In this document: piece by piece, positions 50,927 to 59,317 of the stretch | How the letters are laid out: each line of letters starts with the position of its first letter | Position numbering within the stretch: position 1 is the stretch's first letter | Source of the DNA: Proteobacteria bacterium UBA2383 | GTDB lineage: Bacteria > Pseudomonadota > Gammaproteobacteria > Competibacterales > Competibacteraceae | Reading direction: 5' to 3' | Assembly: GCA_002343485.1 (NCBI GenBank) | Contig: DDST01000078.1 | Span: forward strand, 1 to 64,000 | DNA: 64,000 nt | Notes under the pieces: model-generated | The model's input: the letters and a program-made list of their open reading frames with translations, nothing else | Databases searched by the model: none | Told to the model about the DNA's origin: nothing | Translations under genes and position numbers: made by a program

Positions 50927-50960
50927 TTCTCTTTCATCGCTGACTATTTTTTCGCATTTG

Positions 50961-51076
50961 TGATACCAATTCTGCATAGGTTTTACGCTATTGGCTGTAG
51001 GCTGTAGGTTGGGCAAAAGCGCAGCGTTGCCCAACGATGAGCCAAGATGTTGGGCTTCACGGTGTTCAGCCCAACC
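50961..51076. repeat. Hairpin-rich repeat element upstream of hsdM
   Basis: Starts with TGATACCAATTC and GGTTTTA (50961-50983), as the element at 54803 does. Two nested hairpins follow: GTTGGGCAA/TTGCCCAAC (51008-51016 and 51027-51035) around a loop with GCGCAGCG, and GTTGGGCT/AGCCCAAC (51049-51056 and 51068-51075). A short tandem GGCTGTAGGCTGTAGG lies before the first. GTAGGTTGGGC-type hairpins are widespread dispersed repeats in proteobacteria. The right end is not well defined. Confidence 0.65.
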
Positions 51077-51126
51077 GACTAAAAGTAACGTGATATTCGA
51101 TCCATTTTACCTTCACAACCCGCCTC

Positions 51127-53205
51127 ATGACCCGCGACCAACTCAAACGACTCGAAGCCGACCTTTGGTCAGCCGCTGACAATCTCCGCGCCAACTCCGA
51201 TCTCAAGGCTTCGGAATACGGCACGCCCGTCCTGGGCCTGATTTTCCTCAAATTCGCCGACATCAACTACCGCCGCCATGAGGAGGCGATTCAGGCCGAG
51301 TTCGACGCTCTCAAGGGCACCCGTCGCGAAAAGCCCTTGCACGAAGTCGCGGTTGCCCAGTGCGGTTTCTATCTCCCTGAGCATACCCGCTACCGCTACC
51401 TCCTCAACCTCCCCGAGAATCAGGACATCGCCAAGGCCATTGAAACAGCGATGGCGTCCATCGAGCGCTACAAACCCGAGCTCGCCGGCAGCCTGCCCAA
51501 GGATGAATACTACCGGCTCACCCGCACCCCGGACACCCAGGACCTACCCTTCGACCTGCTGCGGCAGTTCGACAACATTCCGGACGATGCGACCGGCGAT
51601 GTGTTCGGTCAGATCTACGAATACTTCCTTGGCAAGTTCGCCATGGCGGAAGGGCAAGGTGGGGGCGAGTTCTTCACCCCGCGCTCGGTCGTCCGCCTCA
51701 TGGTCGAGATCATCGAGCCTCACGGCGGCACGGTTTTCGATCCCGCCTGCGGATCGGGCGGCATGTTCGTTCAGTCCGCCGACTTTATCGCGGCACACCG
51801 CAAGGAGCTGGAAGCCCAAGGCAAGGACACCAGCGTCTTCGTTTATGGGCAGGAGAAGCAGGGCGAGACCGTCAAGCTGGCGCGCATGAACCTGGCGGTG
51901 AATGGTCTGCGCGGCGAAATCGCCCCGGCCATCACCTACTACAGCGATGCATTCGGTTCCTTCGGCAAGTTCGATTACGTGCTGGCCAATCCGCCCTTCA
52001 ATGTCGATGACGTCGCGCTCTCCGCTGTCGAGAAGGACCGGCGCTTCAACACCTATGGCATCCCGCGCAACAAGACCCAAGCCAAGAAATCCGAGCAGGG
52101 CAAGGAAACCGTCCCCAACGCCAATTATCTCTGGATTAGCCTGTTCGCCACCTCGCTCAAGGACAGTGGACGCGCCGCCCTGGTCATGGCCAACTCGGCT
52201 TCCGACGCCCGCCACTCCGAGGCCGATATCCGCCGGACTCTGATCGAGCACAATCTCATCTACGGCATGCTCACCTTGCCGTCGAACATGTTCTACACCG
52301 TCACCCTCCCAGCTACTCTGTGGTTCTTCGACAAGGCCAAGACGGACGAGCGCATCCTGTTCATCGACGCCCGCAATATCTTCACGCCGATTGACCGCGC
52401 CCACCGCGAGTTCTCCGAGGAACAGATTCAGAACATCGCGATCATCAGCCGCTTGCACAAAGGCCGCCACGATCAGTTCCTCGCGCTCATCGACCGTTAC
52501 TTTGCCCAGGGCATGGAGCGTCTCGCCGAAAACCAGACCCAGGTCGGACCCGTCTGTAGGCAGATTCTCGCGGTACTCGCCGACCAATCCGGTCAGGATG
52601 CCGTCGCCAGTCTGGTGAAAACTTGGGATCGTCTCGATGCGCTGCAAACAGCTTATGCCGCCTATCTGAAGCAGAACGGCGAATGGGCGGGAGTGGAGGA
52701 TAGGAACGCCGCCCAACAGCAACTCCGCGCCACCTTCGATCCGTTCTTTGCCGCGCTGCATGATTGCCTCAAACAGATCGACAAGGCTGTTCGTCGCCAT
52801 GAAAAAGCCCTTGCTGAACAGGCCAAGCGCGATGGGAAGCGGCAAAGCGCCGACCGTCAGACCAAGGCGCTCAAGATTGCGCTGGAAGCCTTGCACGCCG
52901 AAGTCAGGAATGCCGAGAGTAGTTTCGGGCATATTCATTGGTTGCAGGAACGCTTCCCCGAGGCGAGATACGAGGATGTCACCGGGCTGTGCAAATTGGC
53001 TAATCTGGATGAGATCAAGGAGCAGGACTACTCGCTTAATCCGGGGCGTTATGTCGGCGTGGTGATTGAGGAGGATGGGAAGACGGAGGAGGAGTTTATC
53101 AACTGTCTAATCTCGCTTCAGGACCAGCTCAATAATCTCGGAAACGTAGCCAGCGAGCTTGAGCGCAATATCTCTAGGAACACTGAACTGCTGGTTGACG
53201 AATGA
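51127..53205 (+). CDS. hsdM: Type I restriction-modification methyltransferase subunit HsdM
   Basis: N6-adenine methyltransferase of a type I system. N-terminal helical domain ([20 protein letters not shown]), then SAM motif [11 protein letters not shown] (near residue 205) and catalytic NPPF in ANPPFN (near 288), both intact. 692 residues is longer than the roughly 500 of classic HsdM; the extra C-terminal part (about 470-690) is charged and helical, with the usual SLNPGRYVG segment near the end. It overlaps hsdS by 4 bp (ATGA). No hsdR lies next to it in this window. Confidence 0.95.
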   Translation: MTRDQLKRLEADLWSAADNLRANSDLKASEYGTPVLGLIFLKFADINYRRHEEAIQAEFDALKGTRREKPLHEVAVAQCGFYLPEHTRYRYLLNLPENQDIAKAIETAMASIERYKPELAGSLPKDEYYRLTRTPDTQDLPFDLLRQFDNIPDDATGDVFGQIYEYFLGKFAMAEGQGGGEFFTPRSVVRLMVEIIEPHGGTVFDPACGSGGMFVQSADFIAAHRKELEAQGKDTSVFVYGQEKQGETVKLARMNLAVNGLRGEIAPAITYYSDAFGSFGKFDYVLANPPFNVDDVALSAVEKDRRFNTYGIPRNKTQAKKSEQGKETVPNANYLWISLFATSLKDSGRAALVMANSASDARHSEADIRRTLIEHNLIYGMLTLPSNMFYTVTLPATLWFFDKAKTDERILFIDARNIFTPIDRAHREFSEEQIQNIAIISRLHKGRHDQFLALIDRYFAQGMERLAENQTQVGPVCRQILAVLADQSGQDAVASLVKTWDRLDALQTAYAAYLKQNGEWAGVEDRNAAQQQLRATFDPFFAALHDCLKQIDKAVRRHEKALAEQAKRDGKRQSADRQTKALKIALEALHAEVRNAESSFGHIHWLQERFPEARYEDVTGLCKLANLDEIKEQDYSLNPGRYVGVVIEEDGKTEEEFINCLISLQDQLNNLGNVASELERNISRNTELLVDE

Positions 53206-54485
53206 ACAAATCCTGGCGATCAACGACACTACGAAACCTCTTGAAGATCGAGCACGGCTATGCATTCAAGGGTGAATACTTCTCCGAATCTGGACACTAT
53301 GTCTTACTAACACCGGGAAATTTTTACGAAGAAGGGGGATTCAAGCTTAGGCCAGGGAAAGATCGTTCTTATTCAGGTGAAATTCCTGAGCGATATATAC
53401 TACCAAAGGGTTCTATGATTGTTGCGATGACCGAGCAAGCAGAGGGCCTGCTTGGCAGCCCAGCCATCATGCCAGAATCTAACCGCTTTCTTCACAATCA
53501 ACGGCTCGGACTGGTTATTCCAAAAGCGAACAGAGCGGATACCAACTTTCTTTACCATCTTTTCAACACAAACATCGTCCGGCAGCAGATCCGAAATAGT
53601 TCGTCTGGAGCCAAGGTCCGCCACACATCTCCAGAGAGAATCTACCGTGTTAAAGTCACGATCCCACGACTCCCTACCCAGCGCAAAATCGCCGCCATCC
53701 TGACGGCCTACGATGACCTGATCGAGATCAACCAACGCCGCATCGTCCTCCTCGAAAGGATGGCCGAGGAAATCTACCGCGAATGGTTCGTCCGCATGCG
53801 CTTTCCCGGTTACAAGAACACCAAGTTCGTCAAAGGTGTTCCGGAGGGGTGGCATCTGAGAAGATTTTCTGAATTGGTTCAGGTAAATCCACGAGAGTCG
53901 GTACACAAAGATGAGTTAGCCCCTCATGTGGGCATGGAAGATCTTTCCGAGTCCTCTATGCATTTCATCTCGAAGGAGGAGCGCAAGGGAGCGGCGGGAT
54001 CGAAGTTTCGAAATCGCGATACGCTCCTGCCTAGAATCACACCCTGTCTCGAAAATGGAAAACGAGGGTTTGTAACCTGCCTTAAAGAACAACAAGTCGG
54101 TATCGGATCTACAGAATTTATTGTTTTTCGCGAAAAGATTCTTCCTGCCGAATATATTTACCTAATTTCGTGTCATCAATCGTTTCGGCAACATGCCGAA
54201 TTGAGCATGACGGGTGCTTCGGGGCGGCAACGAGTGCAAAATGACTGCTTCACCTACTTCTTCGTGCTGACACCGCCAAAGAATATTCGCGAACAGTTCT
54301 CAGCCATCGCTCGTCCGCTCTTCGACTCGATATCCCTATATGCGCGAGAGAATCTGACGCTCACCCAAACCCGCGATCTCCTTCTCCCGCGTCTCATCTC
54401 CGGCAAGCTCTCCGTGGAAGATCTCGATATCCAATTCCCGCCCAGCATGTGCGAAGACATCGAGGATGCCCATCAAAAGGGATGA
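53202..54485 (+). CDS. hsdS: Type I restriction-modification specificity subunit HsdS
   Basis: Determines the split target sequence of the HsdMS enzyme. 427 residues in two halves: first target-recognition domain about 1-150, central conserved helix about 155-205 (TQRKIAAILTAYDDLIEINQRR), second recognition domain about 215-365, and a closing conserved helix (LTQTRDLLLPRLISGKLSVEDL). The recognition-domain DNA is visibly more AT-rich and varied in codon use than the conserved helices, as expected for domains exchanged by recombination. Start overlaps the hsdM stop. Confidence 0.93.
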   Translation: MNKSWRSTTLRNLLKIEHGYAFKGEYFSESGHYVLLTPGNFYEEGGFKLRPGKDRSYSGEIPERYILPKGSMIVAMTEQAEGLLGSPAIMPESNRFLHNQRLGLVIPKANRADTNFLYHLFNTNIVRQQIRNSSSGAKVRHTSPERIYRVKVTIPRLPTQRKIAAILTAYDDLIEINQRRIVLLERMAEEIYREWFVRMRFPGYKNTKFVKGVPEGWHLRRFSELVQVNPRESVHKDELAPHVGMEDLSESSMHFISKEERKGAAGSKFRNRDTLLPRITPCLENGKRGFVTCLKEQQVGIGSTEFIVFREKILPAEYIYLISCHQSFRQHAELSMTGASGRQRVQNDCFTYFFVLTPPKNIREQFSAIARPLFDSISLYARENLTLTQTRDLLLPRLISGKLSVEDLDIQFPPSMCEDIEDAHQKG

Positions 54486-54538
54486 GAATCGTGCGATGAC
54501 GCTCAACCGTTGCCAGCAATGCTGGAGAATTCAAAGCC

Positions 54539-54805
54539 ATGACATCGACCCAATTGCGCGAAAAGCTACGCGACGAGATCGGCGAGATTCCCGATTCGCG
54601 TCTCCAAGAAATTTATGACGTTATCCACTTTTTCCGCCTCGGTCTGGAAAAAGAGGCCCCGAAAAAGTCCGATGCCATGCGCTTCGCCGGTGCCTGGGAA
54701 GACATGCAAGACTTTGAAAGCTTTGAGGCCGAACTGAAACAGCGCCGGCGCGAAGCGTTCAAGTCAAGGAGGCCGGTGTCAATCCCCAAGCTCCGAGAGT
54801 TCTAA
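54539..54805 (+). CDS. Antitoxin-like small protein
   Basis: 88 residues, all helical in character: LREKLRDEIGEIPDSRLQEI followed by DVIHFFRLGLE, a linker, FAGAWEDM and a basic RRREAFKSRR end. This plan resembles small DUF2281/VapB-like antitoxins, but I cannot name the family with confidence, and no toxin gene follows. It begins 53 bp after hsdS and ends inside the first bases of the repeat element, so a downstream partner may have been displaced. Alternatives are a stand-alone regulator or an accessory protein of the modification system. Confidence 0.55.
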   Translation: MTSTQLREKLRDEIGEIPDSRLQEIYDVIHFFRLGLEKEAPKKSDAMRFAGAWEDMQDFESFEAELKQRRREAFKSRRPVSIPKLREF

Positions 54806-54956
54806 TACCAATTCCCGGTAAGTTTTATATTTCCCGCGTAGGGCGGGTTAGCGCAGCGTAACCCGCCGAAGTCACAATCAAATCGGCGGGTTACGGGCCG
54901 ACGCCCTAACCCGCCCTACCCCTCTGAATCATAAAATCTATTGAGAAACGGTATTA
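54803..54956. mobile_element. 154-bp MITE-like element with terminal inverted repeats
   Basis: The ends 54803-54828 and 54931-54956 are imperfect inverted repeats (19 of 26 positions pair), beginning TAATACC and ending GGTATTA. Inside are a perfect outer 13-bp repeat (54838-54850 with 54907-54919, GTAGGGCGGGTTA) and an inner GGCGGGTTA/TAACCCGCC hairpin (54842-54850 and 54859-54867) around GCGCAGCG, with a second GGCGGGTTA at 54885-54893. No coding capacity. The left end coincides with the stop codon of the preceding gene. Confidence 0.7.
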
Positions 54957-54970
54957 AAAGCTCAGCTCTC

Positions 54971-54986
54971 TTCAGAAACGGTATCA
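54971..54986. repeat. Extra copy of the element's right end
   Basis: TTCAGAAACGGTATCA repeats the right terminal sequence of the element (GAGAAACGGTATTA) 15 bp further on, and is the inverse of the TGATACC start at 50961. It may mark a second, older insertion. Confidence 0.5.
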
Positions 54987-54987
54987 C

Positions 54988-57900
54988 TTATCCACTCGGC
55001 GTACTGGCTAAAGCCGCTTCATGAAACAGCGTGGCGTAGCGGGCGCCCATTTCGGCGTAGTCGGTCAGGCCCTGCAACACCAGAGGCGAATTCGCGCGAT
55101 ACCGCTCCCGGCGTGGACCATCCTGAATAAGCGCCGTCAGGCGCGCTGTCAGTTGCGCCACGTCGCCAACCGGGAAATGATCGGCATTGATCTCCTTGCG
55201 CACCTGCTCCACCACGCCATTGACCGGGGTGGTGAGAATCGCCAGTCCGGCGGCCATCGCTTCAAGAATGACCCGAGGGTAGCTCTCCATCCCGGACGTG
55301 AGGACGAAAATATCGCCTGCCTGGTAGTAGGCCATCACGTCCGGCGTCTCCGGGATGACGGTCAGCAACGCCTGCCGCGCTGGTGGCAGGGCTGCAATGC
55401 GTTCATGCATCTGCCGGCTGTAGCCGTTCTCCCGGTCGCCAACGATGAAGAAGCGCACGGGCCGGGTCTTGAACACCGTCTCGTCCAAGCGTGCGAGTGC
55501 TTCAATCAGGTCGATTTGCCGTTTGCGGTCGCAGACGGTACCGACGGACAGAATGCCGACGGTATCTTCATTGAGTCCCAGCGTGCGGCGGGCCGCTTGG
55601 CGCTGGCTGGCCGCCGGGGCGGGCGCGGAACCCGGCTCCAAGCCGTTGGGAATCACCGTGAAGTGGTGGTAAAAATCCAGATCGCGGTAAATCGTCCGGG
55701 TTTGTTTGGCGACGAACACCACCCGGTAGGGATAGCGGAAACAATCGATGGGCCGCGAGCGGATAGCCGGCGGAACAAAATCGAAGTAATCGCGCCAGCC
55801 CTCGCTTTCATGAATGATCCACAGACAGGGCAACCGCGCCTCGCGGGCGGCATCCACGGCGAAGAAGCCATGCAGCGTATTGGCGCATACTACATCGATT
55901 GCCTGTTCGGCCAACTGGGCGCCGATCTCGCCCAGTGCTTGCAGATAACCGGGCAGCTCCGCATGTCGGCTCAGGGGATGGGGCCACACCTGCACCTCGA
56001 TTCCCTGTTGCTCATAGGCCCGGCGTAGCGGTCCGTCGGTGGGGGAGATAATCAGCGGCGTAACGGCGCCGTGTTGATGGAGAAATTCGGCGATTTCCAA
56101 TAGCTGCTTGGGCGCGCCTTCCCAGTTCAGGTTGTGGGTGAACAGGGCAGCGCGCAGCGGGCGGCGAGGCTCACGCGGCAGGCAGCGCGGGGTGAGGGTG
56201 AAACAGGGATTCTCCCGTGACAGGTTGGGGTTGAGATAGGGATCGACCACGGTCTTGAAGGCTTGGCGATAGGCGGCGATTTCCTGTGGCCGGTCGCCAA
56301 AACCCCGCGTCTGTCCTTCATGATGCAACAGCTCGGCATTGGGGGTATAGACGATGCGATAGCCGCGCTCGCGCAACCGGTAGCAATAATCGGGATCGTT
56401 GTAGGCCACCGGGAAACGCTGTTCGTCGAACCCACCCGTCTCCAAAAACAGCATACGGCGCGTCAACAGGCAGGCGGCGGTTACTGCGGCGCAGTTACGG
56501 ATCATGGCGATATAGGACAAATAGCCATGATCACCGCGCCGGGTCAGTTTGAAAGCATGGTCGCACAGGCCATCGATGCCATGCACGACGCCGGCATGTT
56601 GCACCTTGCCATCCTGGTAGCGCAACAACGCGCCCACCGCGCCGACGCCCGGCAGTTCGGCATGGCCGACCAGACTGGATAGCCATTCCGCAGTGAGGAC
56701 TTCCGTGTCGTCGTTGAGAAACAGCACATAATCCGTGCTGGCCTGGCGCGCGGCTTCGTTCATGACTGCGCTGAAGCTGAACCCTTGGCCGGACCGGTTG
56801 GGGATCGGGACGACCGCATGGTCCAGTTGATCGAGATAGCGCCGGGCGGCGGGCTGGTGGTTTTCGTTATCGATAACCATGACCCGGTAATCGCGATAAG
56901 TGGTTTTGCGCAGCGACTTCAGACAGCGTTGCAACAGATCGGGGCGATTGTGGGTGGGAATGATCACGGTGACCGAAGGGCCGGTATCCGGAAAGCGGAC
57001 CTGGAAAATGCCATTGCCGCCGCGCTGCGCCCAGTCGGGTTGAAACGCCTGGCCGGAGCTGCCGCGCCGTTCAAGCGCCGCCTGCACGGCATTGAGACCT
57101 GCCTGGAAGCTGTAGGGCTTTTCATGACCGGAGAAGGCGGTCGAGCCACGAAAGCAGCGCCAGTGATAAAGAATGTACGGCAGGTGGCCGACGTGGCGGG
57201 CAACTTCGCCGACGCGCAGGGCGAGATCGTGGTCCTGCGAGCCTTCGAAGCCCAGCCGCAGACCGCCGAGTTGTTCAAAAACATGGCGGCGCACCACCAG
57301 CACCTGTCCAGCATACATATAAGATAAGAGCAATTCCGGCGACCAGTCCGGTTTGAAGTGCGGGTCGTAGCGATGGCCGTGTTCGTCGATCTTGTCGCTG
57401 TCGGAATAGAGCAAGTCGGTGTCGGGATGGCTGGCGAGGTACAACGCAACTTCCGCGAGGGCGTCGATGGCCAGTTCGTCGTCCTGGTCCATGAGCAGGA
57501 GGAAGTCGCCGGTCGCCAGGGCGGCGGCGCTGTTGGTGGCGGCGCTGATATGGCCGTTGGTCTCGCGGTGGGTAACAACGATGCGAGGATCGCGGGCGAG
57601 TTCCTGCAAATAAGGCTGCACCCGGGGATCGGTGCTGGCGTCATCGGCGATGCACAACTGCCAGCCGGGGTGAATCTGGCGCTTGATGGATTGGATGGCG
57701 CGGGCGAGAAAGCGCAACGGCGGGTTGTAGACCGGCATGATGATCGAGATGCTCGGCAATGGCCTCTGGTGGGCCGCCAGCCGCTCCCGCAGGGCCACTT
57801 CCGCCCGGGGATTCCATTGATTGACACGCAGCCATGCGGTGTAGGGATCGACTGGGGCGGGTAACTGGGCGGGATCGAGCGGGCCGATCGACAACGGGTC

Positions 57901-59190
57901 CGATCCGCCCGCGATCGTGGCGGTCGAACGGGCGTGGCGTGTGTGGGAACGCGAGGCTTTGCGCCAGGGCCGGGACAGCAAGGCGCCGGTTTTTTCCAGA
58001 ACCGGGCGCAGGTGGGTTTCCAGGGCCGGAAACCGCGTGCCGACGCTGCGCAGGGGAGCGGTCATCCGCCAGGCGAGGCTGTTGCGCAGGGTGGCGATTT
58101 CAGTAGCCAGCAGGACCGACTTGTGACGGGCGGCATCCAGGGCGCTGTCCAGGTGGGCGATGTGGAGTGCCTGATCGGCAATATGGGTCGCCCGTTCCTG
58201 AGCGGTAGCGTCGGCGGTTTCGGCCCAACGCCGCGCGGCCTCCAGTTCGCTGGTCAGTTCCCGAAGCTCACTGGTCAGTTCCCGGACTGCTGCCACGCCT
58301 ATCTCAGTCTGTTGCCGCTGCTCTTCCAAATCACTGGTCAGTTGAGCACTCAATCGGGTGGTGTTCGCTTGGGCAGTTACATCCTCTTCGTGAACTTGCA
58401 GGATTTCCTCTGCGCCAGTAGACAGAACTGGCAATGATCTCCAGGATAGTACGCTGCCATCGCTGAATGCCTGGTCCAGTTCCCTCTGTTGGGTATTGAC
58501 GTAGCCGTTTTGAAGGGTTTGATCTCCTTTTTGGTGGTATAAGCGTGGTTCGATGAATGCCTCGATTTCTCTCTCTGAAGGCATACGTAATCCTTGTACC
58601 TCCAGGTTCAGCAATTGTTTGTGCAGACGTCGGGTGGCTTCCACCGGCTGGGCCATCAGTTCATGATAGGATACCCACAGGCAGGGCATCCCTTGGGAAT
58701 GCGCCAATCCCAGCAAGCTGTATTGCTCCCATAGCGCTAATCCAAGATGCAGGGAAAATCCTTCACGTTTTTTGAGCGACTGGGCGACTTGGATCGGACT
58801 ACGATGGACATGGATACATACGGGTACTTCCAGCAGGGGTTGCCAGAAGGGCAGAAACAGGTTTAGGCGTGGATCCTTGAGGAACCAAGGGCGTCGGGCG
58901 TCCAGGTCGAGAAGAATCTTCTCGATTTGGGGCCGAAATTTTGTAACAAACTCCGGTTTCGCCAATCGCCGGGCATCGAAACGACCGATCCGATCCCAAC
59001 CGATGCCTAGGGCATGGAGCATTTCTTCGTGGACGTGAAAAACATCCATACGCTCCCAGTATCCTTTTTCATTATACTCGGTGGGCGGCATCGCCACTTC
59101 CGCCGGGGCGAAATACGCGCCCATCATGTTAAGCAGACGGGCAACCGTCGAAGTGCCGGAACGGTGCATTCCGAGAACGATGAGTTGCAT
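54988..59190 (-). CDS. Sulfotransferase-like domain fused to three glycosyltransferase domains
   Basis: 1400 residues. About 1-250: P-loop sulfotransferase-like fold (LGMHRSGTSTVARLL, FLKDPRLNLFLPFW) for PAPS-dependent sulfation or a related role. About 258-370: coiled coil rich in Glu, Gln and Ala, with heptads, ending SLAWRMTAPLR, a junction common in large glycosyltransferases. About 478-720: GT2 domain (ISIIMPVYNPP, DQDDE). About 737-990: second GT2 (VTVIIPTHNRP, NDDTE). About 1010-1400: GT4-like domain (ALFTHNLNWEGAPKQLLEIA, EAMAAGLAILTTPVNG). All look intact. A surface glycan assembly role is likely, and the acetylation genes next to it agree. The ATG at 59190 is favoured; an in-frame start at 59241 lies 17 codons earlier. 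Confidence 0.88.
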   Translation of the reverse strand: MQLIVLGMHRSGTSTVARLLNMMGAYFAPAEVAMPPTEYNEKGYWERMDVFHVHEEMLHALGIGWDRIGRFDARRLAKPEFVTKFRPQIEKILLDLDARRPWFLKDPRLNLFLPFWQPLLEVPVCIHVHRSPIQVAQSLKKREGFSLHLGLALWEQYSLLGLAHSQGMPCLWVSYHELMAQPVEATRRLHKQLLNLEVQGLRMPSEREIEAFIEPRLYHQKGDQTLQNGYVNTQQRELDQAFSDGSVLSWRSLPVLSTGAEEILQVHEEDVTAQANTTRLSAQLTSDLEEQRQQTEIGVAAVRELTSELRELTSELEAARRWAETADATAQERATHIADQALHIAHLDSALDAARHKSVLLATEIATLRNSLAWRMTAPLRSVGTRFPALETHLRPVLEKTGALLSRPWRKASRSHTRHARSTATIAGGSDPLSIGPLDPAQLPAPVDPYTAWLRVNQWNPRAEVALRERLAAHQRPLPSISIIMPVYNPPLRFLARAIQSIKRQIHPGWQLCIADDASTDPRVQPYLQELARDPRIVVTHRETNGHISAATNSAAALATGDFLLLMDQDDELAIDALAEVALYLASHPDTDLLYSDSDKIDEHGHRYDPHFKPDWSPELLLSYMYAGQVLVVRRHVFEQLGGLRLGFEGSQDHDLALRVGEVARHVGHLPYILYHWRCFRGSTAFSGHEKPYSFQAGLNAVQAALERRGSSGQAFQPDWAQRGGNGIFQVRFPDTGPSVTVIIPTHNRPDLLQRCLKSLRKTTYRDYRVMVIDNENHQPAARRYLDQLDHAVVPIPNRSGQGFSFSAVMNEAARQASTDYVLFLNDDTEVLTAEWLSSLVGHAELPGVGAVGALLRYQDGKVQHAGVVHGIDGLCDHAFKLTRRGDHGYLSYIAMIRNCAAVTAACLLTRRMLFLETGGFDEQRFPVAYNDPDYCYRLRERGYRIVYTPNAELLHHEGQTRGFGDRPQEIAAYRQAFKTVVDPYLNPNLSRENPCFTLTPRCLPREPRRPLRAALFTHNLNWEGAPKQLLEIAEFLHQHGAVTPLIISPTDGPLRRAYEQQGIEVQVWPHPLSRHAELPGYLQALGEIGAQLAEQAIDVVCANTLHGFFAVDAAREARLPCLWIIHESEGWRDYFDFVPPAIRSRPIDCFRYPYRVVFVAKQTRTIYRDLDFYHHFTVIPNGLEPGSAPAPAASQRQAARRTLGLNEDTVGILSVGTVCDRKRQIDLIEALARLDETVFKTRPVRFFIVGDRENGYSRQMHERIAALPPARQALLTVIPETPDVMAYYQAGDIFVLTSGMESYPRVILEAMAAGLAILTTPVNGVVEQVRKEINADHFPVGDVAQLTARLTALIQDGPRRERYRANSPLVLQGLTDYAEMGARYATLFHEAALASTPSG

Positions 59191-59278
59191 ATTTTTCCAA
59201 TACCCAGTGAGTGCCCATTGATGTAGAAGCGTAGGATACAATAGCCGCGCTCGAAGGTGGTAGGCTACTTTGTTGATT

Positions 59279-59296
59279 ATTTTATAATTATAAAAT
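59279..59296. promoter_or_regulatory. 18-bp AT palindrome between divergent genes
   Basis: ATTTTATAATTATAAAAT is perfectly self-complementary and includes TATAAT at 59283-59288. It lies between the divergent glycosyltransferase and MBOAT genes, 22 bp before the MBOAT ATG. It may be a shared -10/operator region; no good -35 pairs with it. Confidence 0.4.
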
Positions 59297-59317
59297 CATT
59301 GATGGTTTCTTAATAAC

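Noticed and set aside
51544..52938. Long open frame antisense to hsdM (about 460 codons).
   Set aside because: It is the mirror of a GC-rich coding frame; hsdM has clear catalytic motifs, and the antisense product has no recognisable features.
54539..54986. Toxin gene partner for the antitoxin-like gene.
   Set aside because: The sequence after it is the repeat element and then the end of the glycosyltransferase gene; no PIN or RelE-type frame is present.
55021..56028. Long plus-strand frame opposite the GT4 domain.
   Set aside because: Antisense shadow of a well-supported gene; no ribosome site and no family features.
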